Shown here piece after piece: positions 56,416 through 64,000 of a DNA stretch of 64,000 nucleotides. Origin of the DNA: Io17-Chloro-G2 sp965226915 (GTDB lineage Bacteria > Chloroflexota > Dehalococcoidia > Lucifugimonadales > UBA3495); contig CBDDEJ010000009.1 of assembly GCA_965226915.1 (NCBI GenBank), positions 310,001 to 374,000 on the forward strand, written 5' to 3'. The notes under the pieces are model-generated. The model was not told the DNA's origin and ran no database searches. It was given only the letters and a program-made list of their open reading frames with translations. Position numbers and translations under genes: made by a program. Positions within the stretch are counted from its first letter, which is position 1; each line of letters starts with the position of its first letter.

Positions 56416-57299
56416 TGGCGGTCATTGCTCCCATAGATTTCAACCAAGGGATGGCTCGCCGCAAGTGGCGCGGCAGGGCCTTCCACGCCTTGTGCCTTCT
56501 GGCCGTGGCGATGGCTCTAGGCATGTTGGCGGTTTTGTTGATTTATCTGGTTCTACAGGGTTGGACCAGAGTGAACTGGGATTTCCTCACCAGTTTTCCA
56601 TCACGTCACCCAGAGGAGGCAGGTATCCACAGCGCCCTGTTGGGGAGCATTTACCTGGTCATAATCGCCGGAATAGTGGCCTTTGTCTTGGGGGTAGGCT
56701 CCGCCATATACTTGGAGGAATACGATGGACGGCATTGGATCAACCGGGTGATCCAGGTGAATATCGCGAATCTGGCTGGCGTGCCGTCCATCGTATACGG
56801 GCTCTTGGGTCTGGAGATCTTCGTGCGCACCCTGGGCTTTGGCAAGAGTCTGATGGCCGGCGGATTCACATTGGGGTTGTTGGTGTTGCCCATCATCATA
56901 ATCGCGGCGGAAGAAGCCATCCGGGCTGTGCCGGCATCTGTCCGTGAAGGCGCCTACGGGTTGGGCGCCACACGTTGGCAAACAATCTGGCATCTGGTGT
57001 TGCCCCAGGCCTTTCCAGGAATCTTGACCGGAATGATCCTTGCTTCCAGCCGGGCGATCGGTGAGACTGCGCCCTTGATCGTGGTGGGCGCCTTGGCGTT
57101 TGTGCCATTCGCACCCGATAGTCCCTTCAGCCGGTTCAGCGCCCTTCCCATCCAAATATTCAACTGGACGGCGCGGCCCCAAGCCGGGTTCCACGAAGCC
57201 GCCGCCGCCGGTATAATCGTATTGCTAGTTGTTTTGCTGGCTATGAACGCGGCAGCGGTCGTACTGAGAAACAAGTTCCAAAGCCCACCAGACGGTTAG
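56415..57299 (+). CDS. pstA: Phosphate ABC transporter permease PstA
   Basis: A 294-residue permease: NIANLAGVPSIVYGLLGLEI, LPIIIIAAEEAIRAVPASVR and EGAYGLGATRWQTIWHLVLP (EAA loop), with ASSRAIGETAPLIVVGAL near the C-terminal helices. Overlap with pstC and a 10-bp gap to pstB show an operon. Confidence 0.94.
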   Translation: MAVIAPIDFNQGMARRKWRGRAFHALCLLAVAMALGMLAVLLIYLVLQGWTRVNWDFLTSFPSRHPEEAGIHSALLGSIYLVIIAGIVAFVLGVGSAIYLEEYDGRHWINRVIQVNIANLAGVPSIVYGLLGLEIFVRTLGFGKSLMAGGFTLGLLVLPIIIIAAEEAIRAVPASVREGAYGLGATRWQTIWHLVLPQAFPGILTGMILASSRAIGETAPLIVVGALAFVPFAPDSPFSRFSALPIQIFNWTARPQAGFHEAAAAGIIVLLVVLLAMNAAAVVLRNKFQSPPDG

Positions 57300-57309
57300 C
57301 GGCAGGGAT

Positions 57310-58086
57310 GTGATGCAATCGGCAGAGCCTATCCTTCAAATGAAAAACCTAAGCGTGTATTATGGCGCCAAGCGCGTAGTGACCGACGTTAGCTTGGATT
57401 TTGTCCGCAACCGAATTACCGCCATCATAGGTCCTTCCGGGTGTGGCAAAAGCACCCTGCTCAGGTGCTGCAACCGGATGAACGACCTGATACCGTCGGC
57501 CACCATCACCGGCCAGGTGTTGTTTGAAGGTCAGGATTTGTACGCGCCGGACGTGGACCCCACCGAGATCCGGTACCAGATAGGCATGGTGTTCCAGAAC
57601 CCTAATCCCTTTCCGAAGTCTATCTTCGACAATGTCGCATTTGGTCCCAAAATAAACGGATTTCGAGGCGACATGCCTGAGTTGGTGGAAAAATCGCTGC
57701 GCCGCGCCGCCCTGTGGGAAGAGGTAAAGGACCGCTTGAAGAGCAGCGCCTTGGCTCTCTCCGGCGGGCAGCAGCAGCGGTTGTGCATCGCAAGGGCGCT
57801 GGCTGTGGAACCCAGGGTGATTTTGATGGACGAGCCGTGCTCGTCTTTGGACCCAATCGCGACTCTGGCGGTGGAGGACCTGATGCGCGAACTATCCCAG
57901 GACTACTCCATCATCATCGTCACGCACAACATGCAGCAGGCTGCTAGAGTTTCGGACCACACGGCATTTTTGATGACCGGGCAAGAGCGGATAGGGGAGC
58001 TCATCGAGTACGGCGAAAGCCGGCAGATATTCACCAATCCCCAAGACGAAAGGACAGAAGCCTACATCACCGGACGGTTTGGCTAA
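57310..58086 (+). CDS. pstB: Phosphate ABC transporter ATPase PstB
   Basis: The 258-residue ATPase has Walker A GPSGCGKSTLLRCCNRMNDL, Q-loop MVFQNPNPFPKSIFDNVAFG, signature LSGGQQQRLCIARALA and Walker B ILMDEPCSSLDPIATLAVED, with His in THNMQQAARVSD. It energises the PstCA permease. 15 bp before phoU. Confidence 0.96.
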   Translation: MMQSAEPILQMKNLSVYYGAKRVVTDVSLDFVRNRITAIIGPSGCGKSTLLRCCNRMNDLIPSATITGQVLFEGQDLYAPDVDPTEIRYQIGMVFQNPNPFPKSIFDNVAFGPKINGFRGDMPELVEKSLRRAALWEEVKDRLKSSALALSGGQQQRLCIARALAVEPRVILMDEPCSSLDPIATLAVEDLMRELSQDYSIIIVTHNMQQAARVSDHTAFLMTGQERIGELIEYGESRQIFTNPQDERTEAYITGRFG

Positions 58087-58101
58087 GGACGGATTGCTGC
58101 T

Positions 58102-58767
58102 ATGGTAAGAGCCGACTTTGACCGGAGCCTGAACCAGTTGCAGGAAGACCTGCTGTCCTTGGGTGATCTGGTGGAACGGGCAATCATCAAGTCCATGCAG
58201 GCTCTGGAAGACAGGGACCTGACGGCTTCATTTGAAGTGGTCCATGACGACGAAGAGATCAACGAGAAACGGTTCCGGCTGGAAGAGGATTCCATCGACC
58301 TGATTGCCACCCAGCAGCCTCTCGCCACCGACCTGAGAACCCTGATCGTGGTATTGCATATCGCGGTGGAACTGGAAAGGATGGGTGATTACGCAGAAGG
58401 CATCGGGAAGATCGGTCTTATGATCGGCGATGAGCCACTGTTTAAACCCATCGAAGAACTGCGCCACATGTCGCGCCACGCCAGGGATATGTTGCGCCGG
58501 AGCCTGAAAGCGCTGGTCGACCGAGATACCGCCGCCGCCCGGCAGGTGTGGGACGACGACGATCGGGTGGACCAACTCTACGACGAGGTTTGCCGGGAAT
58601 TGTTCGCCGGCATGGCCCGGGAGCCCCAGACCATAGAGCGGGCGACTCACCTCCTTTGGGTGGCCCACGATCTGGAGCGGATGGCGGACCGCGCCACCAA
58701 CATCGCCGAGCGGGTGATCTTCTTGGTCACCGGCGGCCAGGTGGATGACATGAAGGAAAACCCGTGA
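58102..58767 (+). CDS. phoU: Phosphate signalling complex protein PhoU
   Basis: The 221-residue protein has two PhoU three-helix bundles, each with the E/DxxxD metal motif (LERMGDYAEGIGKIGLMIGD; LERMADRATNIAERVIFLVT). It links the Pst transporter to phosphate signalling. No phoR/phoB pair is in the window. An A-rich/T-rich hairpin follows (58768-58795). Confidence 0.95.
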   Translation: MVRADFDRSLNQLQEDLLSLGDLVERAIIKSMQALEDRDLTASFEVVHDDEEINEKRFRLEEDSIDLIATQQPLATDLRTLIVVLHIAVELERMGDYAEGIGKIGLMIGDEPLFKPIEELRHMSRHARDMLRRSLKALVDRDTAAARQVWDDDDRVDQLYDEVCRELFAGMAREPQTIERATHLLWVAHDLERMADRATNIAERVIFLVTGGQVDDMKENP

Positions 58768-58795
58768 TAAAAAAGCCTTGTTGGATGCTTTTTTG
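58768..58795 (+). terminator. Weak terminator after phoU
   Basis: AAAAAAGC pairs with GCTTTTTT around a 12-nt loop, a bidirectional-type hairpin ending in T's. Confidence 0.5.
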
Positions 58796-58836
58796 GCCCT
58801 GCGGATCGGCGCCGGCGAACCCGTGGGTTTTGTCCC

Positions 58837-58865
58837 TTCCCCCGCCAATTCACGTCTTGTATAAT
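58837..58865 (+). promoter_or_regulatory. Candidate promoter for the 58961 gene
   Basis: TATAAT at 58860-58865 with TTCCCC 17 bp upstream. The start codon is about 95 bp away, with a GGAGAG before it. Confidence 0.45.
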
Positions 58866-58960
58866 AAACTTCCAGACTTGGGTTTGTATGTGACTCAACC
58901 CGGCGATTTAGAATCTACTTTGTCTGATCAGGGTAAGTGACAGTGTGGGCCGGAGAGATT

Positions 58961-59377
58961 ATGCCTGAGAAGTATCAGGACGAAATCGAAGAGATACTGC
59001 GGCGGACGGGTGAATCGGCGCCCGTAAAAAGGCCACGAAACCAACAGTTGCCTCCCGAGGACATACCTGAGCCCTACGACTCGTTAGGCGACGGCAAGCA
59101 GTCCGATGGCCGCCGGTCCCGTTGGTGGCCCCTGTTTTCCCCCGGCAAGGTGATGCTGGGAGGTCTCATTATTTTCGTGATTGGCGCCTTTTTGGGAATG
59201 AGCCCGTTGATCTTTGTAGGGCTGGCGGTGCTGATTGGCGCCTATCTGTTCTTTTTCGTGAAGCCCGGTTCAACGTCCATCGAAAAGAGGTGGCGGGGCC
59301 GGTCGGTGGAAGAAGAAGAAGGCACCGGTGGAGAAAGGTTCAACGTGGATAAGCTAAAACGGTGGCTGCGACGTTAA
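58961..59377 (+). CDS. Small membrane protein, two helices
   Basis: A 138-residue protein: a charged N-terminal domain (KYQDEIEEILRRTGESAPVK, proline-rich linker), two close hydrophobic helices at about 66-84 and 87-105 (MLGGLIIFVIGAFLGMSPLI, FVGLAVLIGAYLFFFV) and a basic tail ending KLKRWLRR. The beginning resembles the N-terminus of several uncharacterised proteins with an EEILRR motif, common in this kind of genome. No enzymatic motif; function unknown. Confidence 0.75.
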   Translation: MPEKYQDEIEEILRRTGESAPVKRPRNQQLPPEDIPEPYDSLGDGKQSDGRRSRWWPLFSPGKVMLGGLIIFVIGAFLGMSPLIFVGLAVLIGAYLFFFVKPGSTSIEKRWRGRSVEEEEGTGGERFNVDKLKRWLRR

Positions 59378-59397
59378 GCTCGTCTGATTAAAAACCT

Positions 59398-60222
59398 CTA
59401 ACTTCCCGGCTGCAAGTGCTCGGCCAAGGCCAATACCAGATTCCCCATGTGCGGATGATCCGGCTCCACGTCTATCCGTATCCCAGCCTCCAACATCCTC
59501 CGGGAACACACCGGTCCCACAGATGCTATCGCCAAGGAATCTCTTTCCAGCCCGGTCCGCAGTATTTCTTCTTTTCCGGCCTGGCTGGCTATGGCGAAAA
59601 GGTTTCCGACCTGAGGCTGGCTAGTGAAGGCCAGTGCGTCGATTTTACCGGTGGGCAGTTCGTCGATAAGTTGCAACGCCGTGGTTGGGTCTTCGGGCAG
59701 ACCCCAGGTGTACAGGCTGACCTCTCTGACATTGGCCCCTCGTTCCATCAGGCTTCGCGTTAGAAACCCGTTGGGAGACCCATAGGCTTGAACAGCTAAA
59801 TCTTTACCCTGAAGGTCAACGTCCCCTAGGGAATCGAGCATGTCTTGCGAGGTAAACGGCTCGGGGGGCATCAGGTCGATGTGGATCTTGTGGCGTCTCA
59901 GGACGCTGGCTGGCTTGGGGCTGCGGGCGATGATGGTGCGTTGATCCAGGCTTTGCAGGAACTCGTCCTTCCGTCCCATGGCGGTGGCGGACTCGATCAA
60001 GGCTTGGGTTCCCACGCCGGTAAGCAGCACCATGACTTGGACGCTGCCGCGGCATAAGTCGTCCACCAGTTGTCGCACGTCGGGGCTGTCGGAGCTGTAT
60101 ATCTCCTGCAACACCGGCGCCGGATAGGGGACGCCTCCGTGGCGCTCGATCAACGCGCCCATCTGGGAGCCCATACGGGTCTCCAGGTAGGCAACTACCT
60201 TACCGTCTAGTGATGCCGCCAT
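59398..60222 (-). CDS. Uroporphyrinogen-III synthase family protein
   Basis: A 274-residue HemD-like protein: VVAYLETRMGSQMGALIERH, MVLLTGVGTQALIESATAMG, VAVQAYGSPNGFLTRSLMER-type segment and IDALAFTSQPQVGNLFAIAS, with SVGPVCSRRMLEAGIRIDVE near the end. It follows the nitrite/sulfite reductase gene by only 9 bp on the same strand, so it may supply siroheme precursor for it. A second HemD domain is fused to CobA at 14.9 kb; this stand-alone copy is more divergent. Confidence 0.85.
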   Translation of the reverse strand: MAASLDGKVVAYLETRMGSQMGALIERHGGVPYPAPVLQEIYSSDSPDVRQLVDDLCRGSVQVMVLLTGVGTQALIESATAMGRKDEFLQSLDQRTIIARSPKPASVLRRHKIHIDLMPPEPFTSQDMLDSLGDVDLQGKDLAVQAYGSPNGFLTRSLMERGANVREVSLYTWGLPEDPTTALQLIDELPTGKIDALAFTSQPQVGNLFAIASQAGKEEILRTGLERDSLAIASVGPVCSRRMLEAGIRIDVEPDHPHMGNLVLALAEHLQPGS

Positions 60223-60231
60223 GCCTGGCCT

Positions 60232-62070
60232 TTAGACGGCGCACTCTCCCTCGCCGCGCTCCAGCTTGTAAATGTTAGTCCGTTCCCAATCGAAGTAGAG
60301 GTCCGACCCGGAAGCGGCCGATTGCGCCGCAGCCGCGGCAGCCGAGGCGATCTCGCCGACTTGCTCCAGACCCACCCGGTCCAAGAACTGGTTGAAGCTT
60401 TCGCCGTCGTTTTTCTCCTCCTTGTAATGGGAGGTGATCTGCTTAATCACACCGGGCACGAATTTGGCCGGGACCTTGACCTTGGGAATGCGTGTGCCGA
60501 TACAGGAGTCCTCAACCCGGTTGCCGCCGTAGTTGCCGCCCAGGAATAGCTCGTAGGCGGGAATTTGCTCCCCGTCAGCGCCCTTTACCGCCGCGCCATG
60601 GAAACCGATGTTGGCGATGTGATGTAGTCCGCAGCCGTTGGGGCAGCCGCTCATCTTGATCCGGATGTCCTGGACGCCTTCGTCTTCCAGGAGGCCGTTC
60701 CACGATTCCACTTCCTCTTTCACCGCTTTGGCCAGGCCCATGGATGACGTGATGCCCAATTTGCAACTGTCTGTGCCGGGGCAGGAAACCACGTTGGAGA
60801 TGCTGTGGGCGCCGGATTCGGCCAAATCGACGGCCTTAAGCGCTTCCCAGACATCGTGGATGTGGCCTTCAGGCACCCACCGCAGAACCAGGTTTTGTTC
60901 CTGGGTGGTGTGGGCGTGACCGCCGGTGTACCGTCGCATGATCTCCGCCAAAGCGTGGAACTGTTCACCATTTAGGTCTCCCCGGGTGGGCTTGACGTGG
61001 ACTACCCGATAACCCTCTTGGCGTTGGTTGGCCACGTTGGTCGCCTTCCACCGGCTATATTCACCACCGCCGTTTTGTCCGTTAGATGACACGGTGGTCA
61101 ACTGAGGGGGGATCTCACTCAGGATCTCATCGGAGGCCATCAAAGGCTTAGGGTCGATGGGGCCTATGTTCTTCAACTCTTCCTCCACCAAGTCGCGGAA
61201 GGCGTCCAGGCCGATTCGATCGACCAAAACCTTTATCCGGGCCATCATCCGGTTCTTGCGCAGCGATTCGGCGTTATTGAACACGGTCCACAAGGCCAAG
61301 GCCAGTCTCAAATAATCCTCTTTGGGGAGGAATTCGTACAGAGGCTTGGCCAGCCGAGGCATGATGGAGGTGCCGCCGCCGACGAAGACCTTGAATCCTC
61401 TTTCGGTGACGCCGTTGACGACTCTTTCTTGTGAAACATAGGTCAGGTCTTGTATGGCCGCCGCCACGTGGTCGTGGACGTCGCAGCCGGTGAACGCCGT
61501 CTTGAATTTCCTGGGGAAGGTTTGGGTTATAGGATGGCGTATTCCGAAGCGCACGTAGGCGGTTAAATACGGCGTGGGATCGAAGACCTCCTCGGGACAG
61601 ACGCCGGCGGTGGGAGCGCCCACCACGTTGCGAACCGTGTTGCCGCATGCTTCGCGGCTGGTTAGGCCCACCTCTCCCAGGAAGCGCAGGATATCCGGGC
61701 AGTCGGGCAAAGGCAGATGGTGGAACTGGATGTTTTGCCGGGTTGTGATGTGGCCCTTGCCCAATGGGGCGTTGTTTTCGGCCACCGTGCCTAGGGCGTC
61801 CATGGCGTCGGCGGTGAGAATGCCGCCGGGAATCTTGACCCTGATCATCTGGACGTCGGACTGGCGCTGACCATAAACTCCTTGGCGCAACCGGAAAGGA
61901 GTAAACTCGGTGTTGTCTATCTCTTCTGATTGAAATCGAGCGGACTCGCCTTCAAACCGGACCATCTCCTCTTCCATGAAGGGGACAATGCCTGGCGCCT
62001 TGGGCGCCAGGGTTAAGCTCTCCTGGTAAATCTTCTCTTGGTCTACTCCTGGGACAGTGGTGCTGGTCAA
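60232..62070 (-). CDS. Nitrite/sulfite reductase, siroheme and 4Fe-4S (ferredoxin type)
   Basis: The 612-residue enzyme has two ferredoxin-like repeats: the first with KGHITTRQNIQFHHLPLPDC, the second with VVSCPGTDSCKLGITSSMGL and MSGCPNGCGLHHIANIGFHG. These give the Cys-x5-Cys...Cys-x3-Cys that bind the coupled siroheme and iron-sulfur cluster. It reduces sulfite or nitrite by six electrons. The start is TTG 62070, because AGGAGG lies 5 bases upstream (after AGAATTC); the ATG at 62124 has no such site. A GC-rich hairpin (CCCCCTATGTAGGGGG) lies upstream at about 62181. The chain runs to a HemD-like gene downstream. Confidence 0.92.
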   Translation of the reverse strand: MTSTTVPGVDQEKIYQESLTLAPKAPGIVPFMEEEMVRFEGESARFQSEEIDNTEFTPFRLRQGVYGQRQSDVQMIRVKIPGGILTADAMDALGTVAENNAPLGKGHITTRQNIQFHHLPLPDCPDILRFLGEVGLTSREACGNTVRNVVGAPTAGVCPEEVFDPTPYLTAYVRFGIRHPITQTFPRKFKTAFTGCDVHDHVAAAIQDLTYVSQERVVNGVTERGFKVFVGGGTSIMPRLAKPLYEFLPKEDYLRLALALWTVFNNAESLRKNRMMARIKVLVDRIGLDAFRDLVEEELKNIGPIDPKPLMASDEILSEIPPQLTTVSSNGQNGGGEYSRWKATNVANQRQEGYRVVHVKPTRGDLNGEQFHALAEIMRRYTGGHAHTTQEQNLVLRWVPEGHIHDVWEALKAVDLAESGAHSISNVVSCPGTDSCKLGITSSMGLAKAVKEEVESWNGLLEDEGVQDIRIKMSGCPNGCGLHHIANIGFHGAAVKGADGEQIPAYELFLGGNYGGNRVEDSCIGTRIPKVKVPAKFVPGVIKQITSHYKEEKNDGESFNQFLDRVGLEQVGEIASAAAAAAQSAASGSDLYFDWERTNIYKLERGEGECAV

Positions 62071-62124
62071 CTTGGCCTCCTGAATTCTGGCAAAAATAAA
62101 ACGCCCACCGGATGGTGAATACAT

Positions 62125-62285
62125 CGGTGGGCGCAGGTTGCTAATTAAAGCGGAGTCTTTAAGACAATGACTACCCGCCCCCTATGTAGGGGGACATGTA
62201 CAGGTGCAGCAATGTTGCGTTACTCGAGCCATTGAAATTTAGTCTATTCCCAATGCAACTGCGTGTCAACAGGTGTGAACATATA
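62125..62285. promoter_or_regulatory. Leader region of the reductase gene
   Basis: The hairpin CCCCCTATGTAGGGGG (about 62180-62195) is the only clear structure. No riboswitch is recognised. Confidence 0.35.
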
Positions 62286-63666
62286 GTAACTGTTCAGACT
62301 TGATGAGGTGAATTGGCTCAAAGCCGTTGGAAAAACGCTGGCATGGCCGGGGGAGTTGTGGCATACCAGGGAGGTGGACACTGAACTAGACCTGAACGCG
62401 GCGAGTGGCGAAACTCTGCTGGAGATAATTGCCGGCCAGCGGGCAGTCATTGCCGATTTGCAAAGGCGGATTGGGGTTCTGGAATCCCGTCCCAACCGGC
62501 GCGGGTCGTCGGGGATGCCGGGTAATCAGCCGCACTCCAGCCGGCAAGCGCCGGAGAAAAAGGAGCCCAGAAAGCCGCGCTGCCGTGGCGGTCTGTCCCG
62601 ACTGCGGGACTCACCTGAACGGCGGATGGGTACAGCGAACTCGGGAAGTCATTGAGCTACCGGTGGCTCCGGTAGAAGTGACCGAGCACGCCCTGGTAGC
62701 CCGCATCTGTCCGGTATGCCAGCGGCGCCGGCTGCCCAAAGAGGCCCTGCAGGGGGTGGTTCTGGGCCAGCAGCGCCTGGGGGTCAATCTGGTAAGCCTG
62801 ATGGTGACCCTGCGGGAGGAGGGACGGTTGCCCATAAGAATCATCCAATGATACCTGGAGAGCGTCCATCAGTTGCACCTGAGTGTTGGCGCCATCGTCG
62901 AGGCCGTCCATGGAGTAGCCCGTCAGGCTGAGACGGCGGTGCGAGAGGTGCTCGAGCAAGTCCGCGCCAGTCCCGTGGTGCAGGGCGACGAAACCGGCTG
63001 GCGCCAGGACGGGAGCAACGGCTATGTTTGGACCTTCAGCACTCCCAGCGAACGATACTTCCTGCGTCGGGGTCGGGATAAGGGGGTGGTGGATGAGGTG
63101 CTGGATTCCTCCTTCAGCGGAGTGTTGGCCAGTGATTTCTACGCCGCCTATAACCACTACCCGGGCCTGAAGCAACGGTGCTGGGCTCATCTGCTGCGGG
63201 ATATCCATGACCTGAAAGGGTTGTACCCAGAAGACGCTGGGCTGGCTCAGTGGGCCGAGGCGGTTCACCAGGTCTACACGGAGGCCAAGGCCTCGGTCCT
63301 TCCCCGAGCCCAGCCAGGCCATCGCACCCAGCTAATGCTGGAGGAGAAACTAATGGTCTTGGCGCGGCCTTTCCTTAAAGATCCCCTGGCGGTTTAGGCC
63401 AAGCTCTGCCGGCGCATGGAACGGTTCATCAAGGAACTGTTTGTCTTCGTGTCGGACCCAGCCGTGCCCTCAGACAACAACGCCGCCGAGCGGAGCCTGC
63501 GGCATCTGGTAACCAGTCGCAAGATCAGCGGCGGCGCCCGCTCAGGGCAGGGCGCCGACAGCAAGATGACCTTGGCATCCCTCTTTGGCACCTGGCGGGC
63601 CAGAGGTCTCAATCCCCTCCTGGAATGCCGCCGGTTGCTCACTTCCCCTCAACTCTGAACAGTTTC
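62286..63666 (+). mobile_element. IS66-family element, copy 2 (inverted to copy 1)
   Basis: It has the same ends as copy 1 (GTAACTGTTCAGAC and, at the right, CTCTGAACAGTTTC) and is almost identical in sequence, but points the other way. It is shorter by an internal deletion of about 60 bp near 62583, between short GCCG repeats. No 8-bp duplication is seen. Confidence 0.85.
62308..63658 (+). pseudogene. IS66 transposase, three lesions
   Basis: Same TnpC as copy 1. Lesions differ: the deletion at about 62583 removes the segment after KKEPRKPR and shifts frame. TGA (IIQ-stop-YLES, about 62850) replaces TGG of copy 1, and TAG (LAV-stop-AKLC, about 63396) replaces CAG. It does have the T that copy 1 lacks in GGTGGTTCTGGG. 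Both copies are thus dead by independent changes. Confidence 0.85.
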
Positions 63667-63790
63667 GCAGTGGCAACTACCATCTATCGAAACTCGACCC
63701 TTCTCCGGCTTCGCCTCACCCAACCGTCCGTGCGTTGTAGAGCGGTCCCATGGCATAATGAACCGATACGGCCAAAGGAGGCAACCCGGC

Positions 63791-64000
63791 ATGGGCATAG
63801 TTCGTTTTTATGAAGGCACAGAGGCCACCCAGCACTATATTGGCAAACTCTCCACCGACCTCACGAAGACATACGATTTGAGCCTGATAAGCGCTCCGAT
63901 ACCCAACGAGGAGGCGCTGTCATGTACTTTGATCGCAGTGGAGCCCGGAGCAAAGATCAAGCTATTCAACTCTCCCAATCAGGGTGCGGGATACACCGAA
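63791..64000 (+). CDS. Hypothetical protein, N-terminal 70 residues (partial)
   Basis: AAAGGAGG precedes the ATG with about 10-bp spacing. The frame (MGIVRFYEGTEATQHYIGKL, IAVEPGAKIKLFNSPNQGAG) is open to the window end. The KIKLFNSPNQ stretch faintly recalls beta/gamma-crystallin-type folds, but I cannot assign a family. Confidence 0.45.
   Translation, partial: MGIVRFYEGTEATQHYIGKLSTDLTKTYDLSLISAPIPNEEALSCTLIAVEPGAKIKLFNSPNQGAGYTE

Noticed and set aside
62850..62852. TGA in IS66 copy 2 as selenocysteine
   Set aside because: The identical copy 1 has TGG (Trp) there, not Cys, and no hairpin follows; it is a plain nonsense change.

Overview
The window looks like one chromosome segment, moderately GC-rich by eye, from an uncultured bacterium. 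The gene repertoire suggests the Chloroflexota, perhaps a SAR202/Dehalococcoidia-like lineage: a stand-alone 23S rRNA gene, many luciferase-like flavin oxidoreductases, a Ni-superoxide dismutase, a fused AhbA/AhbB siroheme decarboxylase, and CCG-domain redox and CoA-linked genes. The taxon is inferred from gene content only.

Layout. (1) 1-8.8 kb is a decayed mobile region. It holds an HsdR tail, an N6-DNA methylase broken by insertions, an ImmA/IrrE peptidase, recombinase and transposase fragments (IS3, IS21, ISNCY), and a tyrosine integrase pseudogene beside tRNA-Ile(GAU). It reads as a genomic island at that tRNA. (2) 9.0-22.6 kb is core: an MscS channel, pcm, a MerR-type regulator, then a tetrapyrrole cluster (ahbAB fusion, precorrin-2 dehydrogenase/ferrochelatase, hemC, cobA-hemD, hemB, hemL), sodN, ilvD and malic enzyme. 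(3) 22.7-28.7 kb has an IS66 copy, pseudogenes (including an ornithine cyclodeaminase hit three ways), a DinB/TIGR03086-like protein, MOSC and enoyl-CoA hydratase genes. (4) 28.86-32.9 kb carries a 23S rRNA gene with its own promoter, interrupted by a group I intron at the highly conserved site next to helix 69, then tRNA-fMet and a second integrase remnant. (5) 33.5-47.5 kb is mixed: an IS3 element, small proteins, an SDR, a rhodanese whose catalytic cysteine codon is UGA (probable selenoprotein), an MFS transporter, acetyl-CoA synthetase, a two-gene AAA ATPase/PIN locus resembling a defence module, a CCG-domain protein and a broken moxR. (6) 47.8-62.1 kb is core: ggt, peroxiredoxin, HAD, an alpha/beta hydrolase with a (GAAACG)16 repeat, two LLM oxidoreductases, the pstSCAB-phoU operon, a uroporphyrinogen-III synthase and a siroheme nitrite/sulfite reductase. 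A second IS66 copy (inverted relative to the first) and a partial gene end the window.

Two families of small non-autonomous elements (about 171 bp and 145 bp) recur and insert at CTAG/CTAA (YTAR) sites with 4-bp duplications. Three genes (methylase, ornithine cyclodeaminase, moxR) return to frame at the insertion point when the elements and one target copy are removed on paper. The heme/siroheme genes connect functionally: the first cluster makes uroporphyrinogen III, precorrin-2 and siroheme and can decarboxylate siroheme, while the reductase at 60.2-62.1 kb uses siroheme as its cofactor.
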